In this document: positions 38,219-46,872 of the stretch, piece after piece
Layout: the number at the start of each line of letters is the position of its first letter
Numbering within the stretch: the first letter of the stretch is position 1
Source: Bacteroidales bacterium
Lineage (GTDB): Bacteria > Bacteroidota > Bacteroidia > Bacteroidales > UBA10428
Length of the DNA: 64,000 nt
Assembly: GCA_016926235.1 (NCBI GenBank)
Contig: JAFGOZ010000699.1
Span: 152,332 to 216,331 of the forward strand
Reading direction: 5' to 3'
Notes under the pieces: generated by a model
Told to the model about the DNA's origin: nothing
The model's database searches: none
What the model saw: only the letters and a program-made list of their open reading frames with translations
Position numbers and translations under genes: made by a program

Positions 38219-39472
38219 CTAAATTATTATCTTCTTATTATCTGATACAAATATCTTTAATGATAGCCATGATAACAAATATGCAATGCTTGCAAAACCA
38301 AAAATAATATAATAATTATGTGTTGCTTCCAATATCAGACCTACGGCACCTGAAAACAACATACCTCCAATTGCGCCGGAGAAACCAGCAAGACCTGTCA
38401 TTGAAGCAACAGCATTTTTAGGGTAAATATCCGACACAATGGTGAAAATATTAGCAGCAAATCCCTGATGTGCAAATGTAGCCATTGAAATAAGTAAGAC
38501 AGCAATCCACATATTTGAAGCCTTCACGGCAAAAAATATGGGGACAACCAGAAGTGCCATAAAAAAGATCGCTGTTTTCCTTGAATAAACAGGGTTTTTC
38601 TCTCTTTTGATAAAAAACGAAGATAACCAGCCCCCTGTAAATGAACCTCCCATCGATACTACATAGATGATAATCAGGGGGAGACCAATGGTTGTTAAAT
38701 CAATACCAAAGGATTTAAATAAAAACTTTGGTAACCAGAATAGAAAAAACCACCATATGGGATCTGTAAAAAACCGTGCAAGGCAAATACCCAGTGTCTG
38801 CCTGTGTGGAAATATTTTTGCCCATGGTACCTTTTCAACCTTTTCTTTCTCATCCTGAAGTATATAATCTCTTTCAGCAGATTTTAATATTCCGCATTCT
38901 TCAGGTTTCCTGTATATTGGTAACCAAAATAAAAGCCATATAAAACCAAGTGCACCGGTAATAATAAAAGCCCACTGCCAGCTCCATTTTAAAGCAATAA
39001 CTGGAATTAGAAGCGGGGTAAGAATGGCGCCCATGTTTGAGCCCATATTAAAGATGCCCGTTGCCAAAGCCCTCTCTTTTTTAGGAAACCACTCTGTTAT
39101 CGTTTTAATTGCAGCAGGAAAATTCGCCGACTGACCCAGACCAAGGAAAAAACGGGCTACACTGAATGATGCAACACTTCGGCAAGCCGCATGAAAAATT
39201 CCGGCAATACTCCAAACTATCATAGCAAGCACATATCCCACCCGTGTGCCAATACGATCAAGAATTCCTCCGGTAGTTAACAAACCGATTGCATAGGCAG
39301 CCTGGAAAAAGGAAACGATGTATCCGTAATCATCTTCTCCCCATCCCAATTTATCAGTTAGTTCTGGTGCGAGAATGCCCAGAATACTCCGGTCAATGTA
39401 ATTGATGGTAGTAGCAAAAAATAATAGTGCTACAAAGCGCCATCTGTAGTTTCCAATTTTTAAACCTGTCAT
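38219..39472 (-). CDS. MFS transporter, hexuronate (ExuT-like) anion:cation symporter type
   Basis: The protein has 417 residues with 12 predicted membrane helices. The start NYRWRFVALLFFATTINYID and the ATGIFNMGSNMGAILTPLLI segment are typical of the ACS family of MFS, which includes the galacturonate/glucuronate carrier ExuT and other sugar-acid carriers. It probably imports uronic acids released by CE8, the GH67-like enzyme and other glycosidases. It is co-directional with GH95 (22 bases). Confidence 0.88.
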   Translation of the reverse strand: MTGLKIGNYRWRFVALLFFATTINYIDRSILGILAPELTDKLGWGEDDYGYIVSFFQAAYAIGLLTTGGILDRIGTRVGYVLAMIVWSIAGIFHAACRSVASFSVARFFLGLGQSANFPAAIKTITEWFPKKERALATGIFNMGSNMGAILTPLLIPVIALKWSWQWAFIITGALGFIWLLFWLPIYRKPEECGILKSAERDYILQDEKEKVEKVPWAKIFPHRQTLGICLARFFTDPIWWFFLFWLPKFLFKSFGIDLTTIGLPLIIIYVVSMGGSFTGGWLSSFFIKREKNPVYSRKTAIFFMALLVVPIFFAVKASNMWIAVLLISMATFAHQGFAANIFTIVSDIYPKNAVASMTGLAGFSGAIGGMLFSGAVGLILEATHNYYIIFGFASIAYLLSWLSLKIFVSDNKKIII

Positions 39473-39495
39473 TTATAAATTCTATAATAAATACT

Positions 39496-39519
39496 TACTT
39501 TTGGCTTGATCCAAAAGTA
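39496..39519. promoter_or_regulatory. Palindrome TTACTTTTGG...CCAAAAGTAA with -7 boxes on both strands
   Basis: A perfect stem (39495-39504 / 39511-39520) with a six-base loop contains TACTTTTG in both orientations. The reverse copy (39519-39512) could be the MFS promoter's -7 box, about 40 bases before its ATG. The sequence and the following AACAAAAAATCAAGGC recur widely in this phylum. Confidence 0.4.
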
Positions 39520-39531
39520 ACAAAAAATCAA

Positions 39532-39703
39532 GGCTCAATATAATTTTAAACAAAAACTACGATACCTGTTTTCCCGCGCATCCCAAGCCGTCCCGATATT
39601 GTACCCTTACTTCTATTAACTAAAGTGCCCGGGACTCGTGGGATGCTTCCAGTCCTATTAATAAAACAGGTATCTTGTTTTGTATTTAAAATTATATTAG
39701 GCC
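39532..39703. repeat. MITE-like 172-base inverted-repeat element
   Basis: The left end GGCTCAATATAATTTTAAA (39532-39550) is matched in inverse at 39685-39703 with two differences. A further inner pair, ATACCTGTTTT (39562 onward) and its complement AAAACAGGTAT (39664 onward), extends the fold into one long imperfect hairpin; CGCATCCCA/TGGGATGC also pair. No ORF is inside. It is consistent with a miniature inverted-repeat element or a long structured RNA between URO-D and MFS genes. Confidence 0.65.
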
Positions 39704-39736
39704 GATCCAATACATAACCAATCTAGCAATACTATT

Positions 39737-40861
39737 TTATTGACATATTTCATGAATTAATTCGTAAGCTATCCCCTGTTCTTCAGGAGTTGAACAATAA
39801 GTCACAACTACTAATTTCATTCCTTTTACCCAAAGGCGCCTAACCTGATGTCCGATGGTATCCGGGTCACCCACTATACGGGCATTTAGTACAATCCCCG
39901 TATTTGCCAGCTTATGAAAGGTTTCTAAATCGGAAATTGCATCCGGGTCAGTTTCCGGAGAAAAGGCACCATCAGCCAGAAGAATACCTTTTATATTCAT
40001 CACCGCATCCAGCCATGTAGCCCAGTTGCCACATGAATGAAAAACAGGGCCGCCAAATACTTTGCATATTTTTTCTACGGAAGGGGCTGCTATTTCAAGA
40101 TATTGCTCCGGCGATATCATCAAGGCATTATCGTCACTCATACCCAAACCTTTCCACTGTGTAGATGAAGCAAAACCATGACCCGGATATACCAGGGCAT
40201 TTCCTATCCTTTTCACTTGTTCCTGATTAAATTGAATGGACAGATCGGCAAGAATATCAAAAAGCCTCATCACCTTTTCAGGTTCAGTAAGAAAACTAAT
40301 AAAAAACTGGTCAAGAGGAAGCAAGTGCCCTATCATATTCAATGGAGACTGTGTATCAGTGAGCGAAACAGGAATACGTCCCTGTGTTTGTTCCATGAAA
40401 TAATCAATCATACTCAAGGTATGCCTGCCAACTGCTGTTAAGCTTACTTCCTGTGGAGTATAGGCCAGCACCTCATCAAGACTGGTAAAATGTGATTGCA
40501 TGGCAGGGGCATTTCCCTCCGGCCACACATAGTCACCGCCATAAGCACTCGAGATAGTGCCTATGCCATACCAGGGCTCTAAAAAGTTGGGGACATCGGC
40601 TTTAAAAAGCATACTTTTCTCCAAAGCACCCAGCTGATTCTCCAAAGACCTTTGCATATCTCTGCATCCAAAGGAAAAACATTCTGCAACCCGCATACGG
40701 CGATAGACCAACACACCTGAATCCGCTTTCCAGAACTCAGCACATTTTTTATTCAACTGGTTTGTGTAATCGACATACGCATCAAAGTCAAAGTCCGAAG
40801 GCTTTATTGGGATAACCTCGGTGGCCTGGGCATCGCTTATGCTGTTGTTGAATTTTTTCAT
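39737..40861 (-). CDS. URO-D-family methyltransferase-like protein with intact zinc motif
   Basis: The protein has 374 residues with a URO-D TIM barrel and no signal peptide. The metal motif of MtaA/MtbA-type methyltransferases is kept: H275-S-C277-G (VFHSCGNW) and a third cysteine C356 in VVTYCSTPEE, 79 residues later. That spacing is very close to that in MtbA. It is probably a cytoplasmic corrinoid methyltransferase acting on a methylated or methyl-esterified sugar, in the same strand group as the SusCD pair and 251 bases from a second URO-D gene. The exact substrate is unknown. Confidence 0.78.
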   Translation of the reverse strand: MKKFNNSISDAQATEVIPIKPSDFDFDAYVDYTNQLNKKCAEFWKADSGVLVYRRMRVAECFSFGCRDMQRSLENQLGALEKSMLFKADVPNFLEPWYGIGTISSAYGGDYVWPEGNAPAMQSHFTSLDEVLAYTPQEVSLTAVGRHTLSMIDYFMEQTQGRIPVSLTDTQSPLNMIGHLLPLDQFFISFLTEPEKVMRLFDILADLSIQFNQEQVKRIGNALVYPGHGFASSTQWKGLGMSDDNALMISPEQYLEIAAPSVEKICKVFGGPVFHSCGNWATWLDAVMNIKGILLADGAFSPETDPDAISDLETFHKLANTGIVLNARIVGDPDTIGHQVRRLWVKGMKLVVVTYCSTPEEQGIAYELIHEICQ

Positions 40862-40914
40862 TCTTATACTTCCGTGCTAATTTTATTCAACTTCCATTCA
40901 ATTTTTCTGTTTTC

Positions 40915-41024
40915 GTGCTAAAGCACATATTGATATTTCTACAAAGCAAATTTTCCAAAGATTGCGGACTTAAGTCCGCTATAACGTAAAAGAAATCTAT
41001 GTTACCCCCGGATAAATCCGGGGG
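40915..41024. repeat. Cluster of three REP-like hairpins
   Basis: GTGCT/AGCAC (40915-40926), GCGGACTT/AAGTCCGC (40964-40979) and CCCCCGGAT/ATCCGGGGG (41005-41024) are perfect inverted repeats with TAAA or TTAA loops, between the two URO-D genes. They match the style of the set at 26772-26878. Confidence 0.78.
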
Positions 41025-41100
41025 CTATTTCAATATCTTCCAGTTTGATTTCTACCGAATTCAATTTTTTCAATTCTTCTAAAGATATTATTTTATTCAT
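41002..41100 (-). other. Possible 32-codon ORF or gene remnant
   Basis: An ATG at 41100 opens 32 codons (starts MNKIISLEELKKLN) 12 bases after the URO-D gene's stop. Its last eight codons are encoded by the hairpin at 41005-41024, suggesting that a REP-like hairpin was inserted into an older gene end. No recognisable domain. Confidence 0.3.
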
Positions 41101-41112
41101 AAAAGTTACTAA

Positions 41113-42195
41113 TCAGAGTTCTTTCAGGTATTTATCCTTTAATTCTTCCACGGTTTTAAAAATAGTATCGATTTTGTCATCGGTCACTTTGTCATCCATA
41201 TTTATACAGCAAACACCTGTAAGCCATGGATTGCCTGAATCATGAACCAACCTGATTATTGTATCCCTGATTTGGTCGTTCGTTTGATTAACAATTTCCA
41301 CTGGGCTTAATCGAAGGTTGAAAAAGGTATTGGGTAAATGTTCCCGTAATACTTTTACATCACCCCCCCAACCAAGGTCCAGGTAATCCAGATGAGGGAT
41401 TTTTGTAAAACCCTCTGCCATCCGGTGAGGATCTGGCCCGCAGTAATGTATACCAAAAGGTCGCTGTTTACTCCATTCAATATCAAAAGCTAACAGGTAA
41501 TTTTCATAATCTTCCAGCGCAATCATGGTATGGGAGCATTCAGAATGAAGGAATACCGGTTTTTTGAAATATCTCACACCCCTGTTCACAGATATAGAAG
41601 TTGTTCCTGTTTCCGATTGCATTCCCTGCGTAAACTTTGATATGATTGACGATAGCTTTGTAAAATAAGCTTTTACCCCCTCAGGATTCATCATCATATC
41701 CATAAGGATATTTTCTCCTTTCAGATCCATTGCCAGATTCAGAATTCCTCCCCAGTTAATATCACCGGTAAGAAAACCATACTTTTTTTTCAGCTCATCC
41801 CACAAATGAGAAGTCTTTTTAAATGCTTCGGATTTAAAAACGGAATCCTCATCAATATTCAGATCATCCCTTTGAGCACAAACTACCTGAGGCGGATGGG
41901 ATTCGGTATAGTTGATATCGCAACCCAGCATTTCCGAAAGTAAGTAACCGGCTGCCAGATGGACAGCCCCAATTTCGGGCCGTTTTTCATCTCTATTTTC
42001 TCCTAATCCATATTTTCCCCATTTTTCATACAGTACTTTTTCCATCTGCTGTTCAGCCTCTACCCTGCGGGCAGGATGAAAGAAGAAATCCTTGTCAAAA
42101 CTTATCCCTTCGTGTTTGTTCCACCATTCGGGGGCCAAAACTATATCTACGGGGAGTAGCTGCTTGCCTAGTATTTCATTGTGTTTGTATTTCAT
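41113..42195 (-). CDS. URO-D-family methyltransferase-like protein with intact zinc motif
   Basis: The protein has 360 residues. H250-Y-C252-G (GIHYCGPDP) matches the HxC motif, and C329/C330 in LTGVCCINMD lie 77-78 residues later where MtaA/MtbA have the third zinc ligand. It differs from the paralog at 39737 over most of its length, so the two probably act on different methyl donors, or one on a donor and one on an acceptor. It belongs to the minus-strand SusC-to-GH2 group. Haem synthesis (HemE) is very unlikely because the N-terminal haem-substrate residues are absent. Confidence 0.75.
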   Translation of the reverse strand: MKYKHNEILGKQLLPVDIVLAPEWWNKHEGISFDKDFFFHPARRVEAEQQMEKVLYEKWGKYGLGENRDEKRPEIGAVHLAAGYLLSEMLGCDINYTESHPPQVVCAQRDDLNIDEDSVFKSEAFKKTSHLWDELKKKYGFLTGDINWGGILNLAMDLKGENILMDMMMNPEGVKAYFTKLSSIISKFTQGMQSETGTTSISVNRGVRYFKKPVFLHSECSHTMIALEDYENYLLAFDIEWSKQRPFGIHYCGPDPHRMAEGFTKIPHLDYLDLGWGGDVKVLREHLPNTFFNLRLSPVEIVNQTNDQIRDTIIRLVHDSGNPWLTGVCCINMDDKVTDDKIDTIFKTVEELKDKYLKEL

Positions 42196-42281
42196 ATTAT
42201 TATATTTCTCGCAGATTTTCGCAGAATTGTCTAGTAAAGTCCTCCCAGAGTTTAAAACCCTGGTGAAACTATGTTAAAATT

Positions 42282-45014
42282 CTAATAGAATAACCAATCC
42301 ACTCCCTGATTAGTATCCCCGGTTCCAAGGCCTGCATCTCTCATTATTATCTCCTCATCACCACCTATAAATCCTAACACAAGGACGATGCCTTTACCCA
42401 GTTTTAATTCATTCTCACCTGCCTCGTATTTATAGGTATAAATATTTACCGGATACAGACCGGGAATATCCATAGCATTGGCTATGCGGATATCTGTCTG
42501 CCCGCGGTTATTAGCACTTGCATCTGTTTCCAGTGAAGGAGGCTGCAATATTTTATAACTGTGTCCATTAAAGAACCCCACAACCACCTTTACGGGTTTG
42601 TCATTCTTAAACCAGATGGTAGTGCCCTCTTCCTGCTGTGCTTTATAAGAAACCCTGATCCCTTTTAAATTCTGCATTTCAGGACAAATACCCTCAATTA
42701 CATAGTTTTCATCAGTGTATACTTTTTGGCCCTTCTTTAATGGGAACATACCATATGATTTATTTAATATCTCAACCTGTGCAGCCTTTAAGGGCAAAGG
42801 ATCTGCTTTCACAGCTCCCCCTTCCGATTTAAGAGTTGTAATATTGTTCCTGAAATTCTCCATTTCATCCTGATACAGTGGCAGCAATTCAATCCATGAT
42901 TTATATTTCCCGTCTGTACCATCAATGGGGATTCGGCGTTGTTTGGTTTGCATGCTGTTGGCGTATAAATAGGTGTCTTTGGTCAGGTTAACCAAGTCCT
43001 CGTAATGGCTAACACTTTTTTCTACATGAGGTAATGCCATTTCCAAATCATTAACATCAGAAGAATATTTGTATCTGAGAACTAGCATTGCTGCCTGAAC
43101 CTTTTCTGAAAAAAAGTTAGCTATGGCATTATAGCAATATACATCATTTTTAAGTCGTGCAAATTCTGCATTATGTTTTTTAACGTGAGGAGCCGCTTTC
43201 TCAATAGCTTCAAGAGCATTTCTCCCATTTTGCACAACTTCTTCGATGATTTGAGGAGGAGTTTCACCTATGTGTGCTTCCCCCTTCCACTCCTTTTCAA
43301 CATAGTCAATTAGTATTTCACCCTCTGGTCCATTTGAATTGTAAAAACTGCTATAAACGCGCCATTTATAAGGATTAACTAATTGGCTCATAAACATGCC
43401 TAGAAGTAATGTTTGTCTGTTTCCATCAGTAATGCCAAACCTGCGTAATAATTTTGGAGCAATTTGACCCATTTCATTATAAGCTTCAATTATATCCGAA
43501 CCATATTCACCACAGCCATAATAATTCCCAAGTTCTTCCGTCCAGTAGGTGTGTTCTTCCAGACTATCCCTTCGGCAATTCCAGGCATATCTTCCCCATG
43601 CCTTATACCATACCCAATCACGATCAACCTGATATAATCGCGGATTTGTATTATCCGCAGTATAAGGCCAATCCCAATAGGAGGCTTGAGGGTAAAGATG
43701 CAAACCCTTTGCCCCTTGTATATCGTGCATGGCAATTACACACTTTTGAATAAAATCAGCTGCTCCATACCTGAAGGGTTCAAGATTGGCTAAAATATGA
43801 ACATTTGAGATATGCACCGAACCCAGTTTGCTCAGTTCCTGATGAACTGATGCCCAGTTTCCTCTTGGCTGGTAGGTCGTCAGTGATTCGCCATTATATT
43901 TTTGTGTGGTATACAGGTTATGGTATAATGGAAGTGCAACTTTCATCACGCTATCGGGCTTGGTGTCGTGTCCCCGTAAAATAATCGGAGGCTCATGCAG
44001 TAAGCCCAGAGCCTTTATCCCATCCTGAACTCCCGGGATTATCGTTTTTGTAAACCATTCAATATCATCATCCACTTCACCCATAGCTTCACCCAGACAA
44101 ACCATAAGCCCGACATTGGGATATTTTTCAATAAAAGCAGCTATTGATTTACGTGTATAGTCTGAAATAATTGGATCAATAGCCCTCCCCCGATCCTGTG
44201 TTTCAATATTAAAATGCTCAGCAAATGGTTTAGAAACAATAATATTGTAAAACATTTGAATTACCCATATCCCTCTCTTGTTTGCTTCTTCCGTGAGAAA
44301 TCCGAACATTTCTTCATTCAAGGCAAATGTTGAATCGTCCACCTCCACAGCAAAAGGATAATCGTCCAGTTTAACCAGGGATGCAAAGGGATGTCCATTC
44401 CATAAATACAGGGAATTCATACGGTTTTCAACCAGCATGTCCAGGTATTTTATCCATAACTCTTTATTGTAGAACCATGGAAAATTATCAGGGGTGTAGG
44501 GGTATTCATACACGTCCCTTCCCGGAAGGTATGTTGTCTTCTGCAGACCAATGCAAGCACCCCTGAGCACCATTTCAGGCTGATCAATGAAATCTAAATC
44601 TTTTGGTATTTTTTTACTTTTCTTAATTCTCCCGGCCAATTCCAAACACCCATAAAGAATGCCCGAAGCATCGGAACCCCCAACAACTACCTTATTATCC
44701 TGGCTTTTTATAATATAACCTTCTTTACCAGGTACATAGTCAAAAGTAAAACCTATATTATTGCACAAATTCACAAAAGCAGTATCATTCAATGCGCCAA
44801 TAATAATGGTTTGTTTTTTTGAAGAAAATAATGCTGCCTGTTCTTGCTCCACATTCATACCTGCGTCCATTATTGCATCAACAAGCTTCTCAATTCCATA
44901 CTTTTCACGCTGAGAGGTGTCCTTTAAAGTAATAAATGTTACTTCCCTGCCTGTACATGCTCCCAAAAATACTATAAATACAAAAAAGGTTAAAATTCGA
45001 ATAAACAATCTCAT
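42282..45014 (-). CDS. Lipoprotein glycoside hydrolase, alpha-glucuronidase-like (GH67-N-type)
   Basis: From the ATG at 45014 the protein has 910 residues and a lipoprotein signal ending at LGAC (about residue 20); an ATG at 45077 would give a poor signal. The N-terminal domain (about 25-140; GYIIKSQDNKVVVGGSDASG) is the alpha/beta domain that precedes GH67 and GH20 barrels. The TIM barrel follows (MNSLYLWNGHPF, then VGLMVCLGEAMGEVDDDIEW with several acids), then a helical region and a C-terminal beta domain. I infer cleavage of uronic-acid side chains, such as (4-O-methyl-)glucuronic acid; the family cannot be fixed by eye. Confidence 0.7.
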   Translation of the reverse strand: MRLFIRILTFFVFIVFLGACTGREVTFITLKDTSQREKYGIEKLVDAIMDAGMNVEQEQAALFSSKKQTIIIGALNDTAFVNLCNNIGFTFDYVPGKEGYIIKSQDNKVVVGGSDASGILYGCLELAGRIKKSKKIPKDLDFIDQPEMVLRGACIGLQKTTYLPGRDVYEYPYTPDNFPWFYNKELWIKYLDMLVENRMNSLYLWNGHPFASLVKLDDYPFAVEVDDSTFALNEEMFGFLTEEANKRGIWVIQMFYNIIVSKPFAEHFNIETQDRGRAIDPIISDYTRKSIAAFIEKYPNVGLMVCLGEAMGEVDDDIEWFTKTIIPGVQDGIKALGLLHEPPIILRGHDTKPDSVMKVALPLYHNLYTTQKYNGESLTTYQPRGNWASVHQELSKLGSVHISNVHILANLEPFRYGAADFIQKCVIAMHDIQGAKGLHLYPQASYWDWPYTADNTNPRLYQVDRDWVWYKAWGRYAWNCRRDSLEEHTYWTEELGNYYGCGEYGSDIIEAYNEMGQIAPKLLRRFGITDGNRQTLLLGMFMSQLVNPYKWRVYSSFYNSNGPEGEILIDYVEKEWKGEAHIGETPPQIIEEVVQNGRNALEAIEKAAPHVKKHNAEFARLKNDVYCYNAIANFFSEKVQAAMLVLRYKYSSDVNDLEMALPHVEKSVSHYEDLVNLTKDTYLYANSMQTKQRRIPIDGTDGKYKSWIELLPLYQDEMENFRNNITTLKSEGGAVKADPLPLKAAQVEILNKSYGMFPLKKGQKVYTDENYVIEGICPEMQNLKGIRVSYKAQQEEGTTIWFKNDKPVKVVVGFFNGHSYKILQPPSLETDASANNRGQTDIRIANAMDIPGLYPVNIYTYKYEAGENELKLGKGIVLVLGFIGGDEEIIMRDAGLGTGDTNQGVDWLFY

Positions 45015-45103
45015 AATTGAAAAGGATTTAAAACATATACCGCAGAGAAAATCAGTAATACAATTCCTCTGCGGCATATTATATTCTCATTTATCAAATA
45101 CCA

Positions 45104-46852
45104 TTAATACCCTGGATTTTGGCCAAATTCTTCCTTATTTAGTAAAGGGTCCAGCTCTTTCTGAGGTATTGGTCTTACTATGTGATGTTCATCAATAAGG
45201 GTAATATCAGGATTCCGGGTCTTTATATATTTAACCCATGCTGAAGGATCCCTGACAAAAGGACGTTTCACATCAAACCATCTCATATGCTCCCCACAAA
45301 ATTCCCTTGCCCTTTCATCCAATATAAATTCCAGGGTTACATTTTCTGATGATTGAATACCATAGGATGCCAATAAAGCAGCACCATTATTACCATACGC
45401 ACGGTTATTCGCAAGTTCCAATAATTTATTATAGGCATTCCCATCCTTCAATTGCATAGATGCTTCAGCTGATATTAAATACATTTCCGCAAATCTCAGT
45501 ATTATCACATCCATAGTACTTAATTCCGTCTCTGGTAACTCCCTGGTAATCGGGTCATTGAGCTTTACTAAGGATATATAATCTCGCCCCGTAATAATCG
45601 TTCCATCCTGATTATACACACTATCGCGATCAATTACCAAATAAGGGCGTTGTTTTTCATTTGATATACTTCGCTTCGTAATTAAGAGCGCAGTATCTCC
45701 CAATCCAAACTTTCTTTTACCAACTAGACTTGGGTTCAATCCATTGGCTGCAATTTCTTCAGCCGTCCAAAAAGGCACATCTAAGGTATCATTACAATAC
45801 CATGCTTCCTGAAAACTTGCAGCATAGCGGGCATCAATATTCTCATTAAAAAGATCCAACAAATACAAAGTAGGCATTATTAATTTTTCTTTAGGATAGC
45901 CATTTTCAAGATCCAGGTTCATACCTGGTTTCCCATCGTAATAGTTCGTTAAAAACCACATATACAATTTAATACCTCCCCCATAATTAATAGCTGTATT
46001 ACTTGAATTACTGACAACGAACATAGCCTCGCTATTCGTCTTATTATTATTAGGATTCCAAAGATCTGCCGGGTCACTATATAGAGAAACTCCGAGTGAT
46101 TCACGCTCGTTAATTACCCTGTTTGCCATATCCCTGGCTTTGGTAAAATACTCAACCCTTTCACTTTCATCTGCATAATAGGCCCAGGAAAGATACATAC
46201 GCGCTAAGAATCCCATCGCTGATTTTTTTGATGCACGACCGCGTTCCAATTCCTGATCCACAGGAAGATAATCAATAGAAAACTCCAGATCGCTGATAAT
46301 TACACTATAAAAATCCGCAATGGAACTTCTTTGTGCTGTAAGAACAGGCTCCTGTGTTTCTTCTGTTGAAAGATAAACGTTACCCCATGTTTCAACGATG
46401 TGCCATAAATAAAAAGCACGAAGAAATCTCAATTCGCCTTCTTTCGCAGCCTGGGCTTCAAATGAAGGGAAATTTGCATCCTTTGCTCTTCCTATTCCTG
46501 CATTACACATATTTAAGGACTGGTACATAGGCGCCCAACGTTTCAGGTTGAAATTTCCAGAACTTGGGTTAAAATCTTCATACTGAGTGGTTTGCTTATG
46601 CCACTTCGCTTTGCTTTGGTTAAACCATAGATCGGTGCCCACTTCCGTCATAAAAGGGGCATCAACCTTGCCATAAAAGTCATGCAGGTTATAATATGCA
46701 GCATTTACCAGGGTCTGGAACCCCTCAGGGGTACTCCAGATTGCATCGGCTGTTGTCCCTGACGGGTTGTATTCTTCCAATTCGCATGATACCATTCCTA
46801 AAACAAGTGAAAGTATCAGGCTTAAACGGATTATATATTTTTTTTGTATCAT
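45104..46852 (-). CDS. SusD-family glycan-binding lipoprotein
   Basis: The protein has 582 residues with a lipoprotein signal ending at Cys23 (GMVSC). The TPR-like helical scaffold typical of SusD/RagB is seen in FLRAFYLWHIVETWGNVYL (about 138-156), LARMYLSWAYYAD and the C-terminal RAREFCGEHMRWFDVKR. It is the surface lid that hands glycan fragments to its SusC. It lies 20 bases downstream of susC and in the same transcript. Confidence 0.94.
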   Translation of the reverse strand: MIQKKYIIRLSLILSLVLGMVSCELEEYNPSGTTADAIWSTPEGFQTLVNAAYYNLHDFYGKVDAPFMTEVGTDLWFNQSKAKWHKQTTQYEDFNPSSGNFNLKRWAPMYQSLNMCNAGIGRAKDANFPSFEAQAAKEGELRFLRAFYLWHIVETWGNVYLSTEETQEPVLTAQRSSIADFYSVIISDLEFSIDYLPVDQELERGRASKKSAMGFLARMYLSWAYYADESERVEYFTKARDMANRVINERESLGVSLYSDPADLWNPNNNKTNSEAMFVVSNSSNTAINYGGGIKLYMWFLTNYYDGKPGMNLDLENGYPKEKLIMPTLYLLDLFNENIDARYAASFQEAWYCNDTLDVPFWTAEEIAANGLNPSLVGKRKFGLGDTALLITKRSISNEKQRPYLVIDRDSVYNQDGTIITGRDYISLVKLNDPITRELPETELSTMDVIILRFAEMYLISAEASMQLKDGNAYNKLLELANNRAYGNNGAALLASYGIQSSENVTLEFILDERAREFCGEHMRWFDVKRPFVRDPSAWVKYIKTRNPDITLIDEHHIVRPIPQKELDPLLNKEEFGQNPGY

Positions 46853-46872
46853 AGTTTTATCTTTTAATAAGT

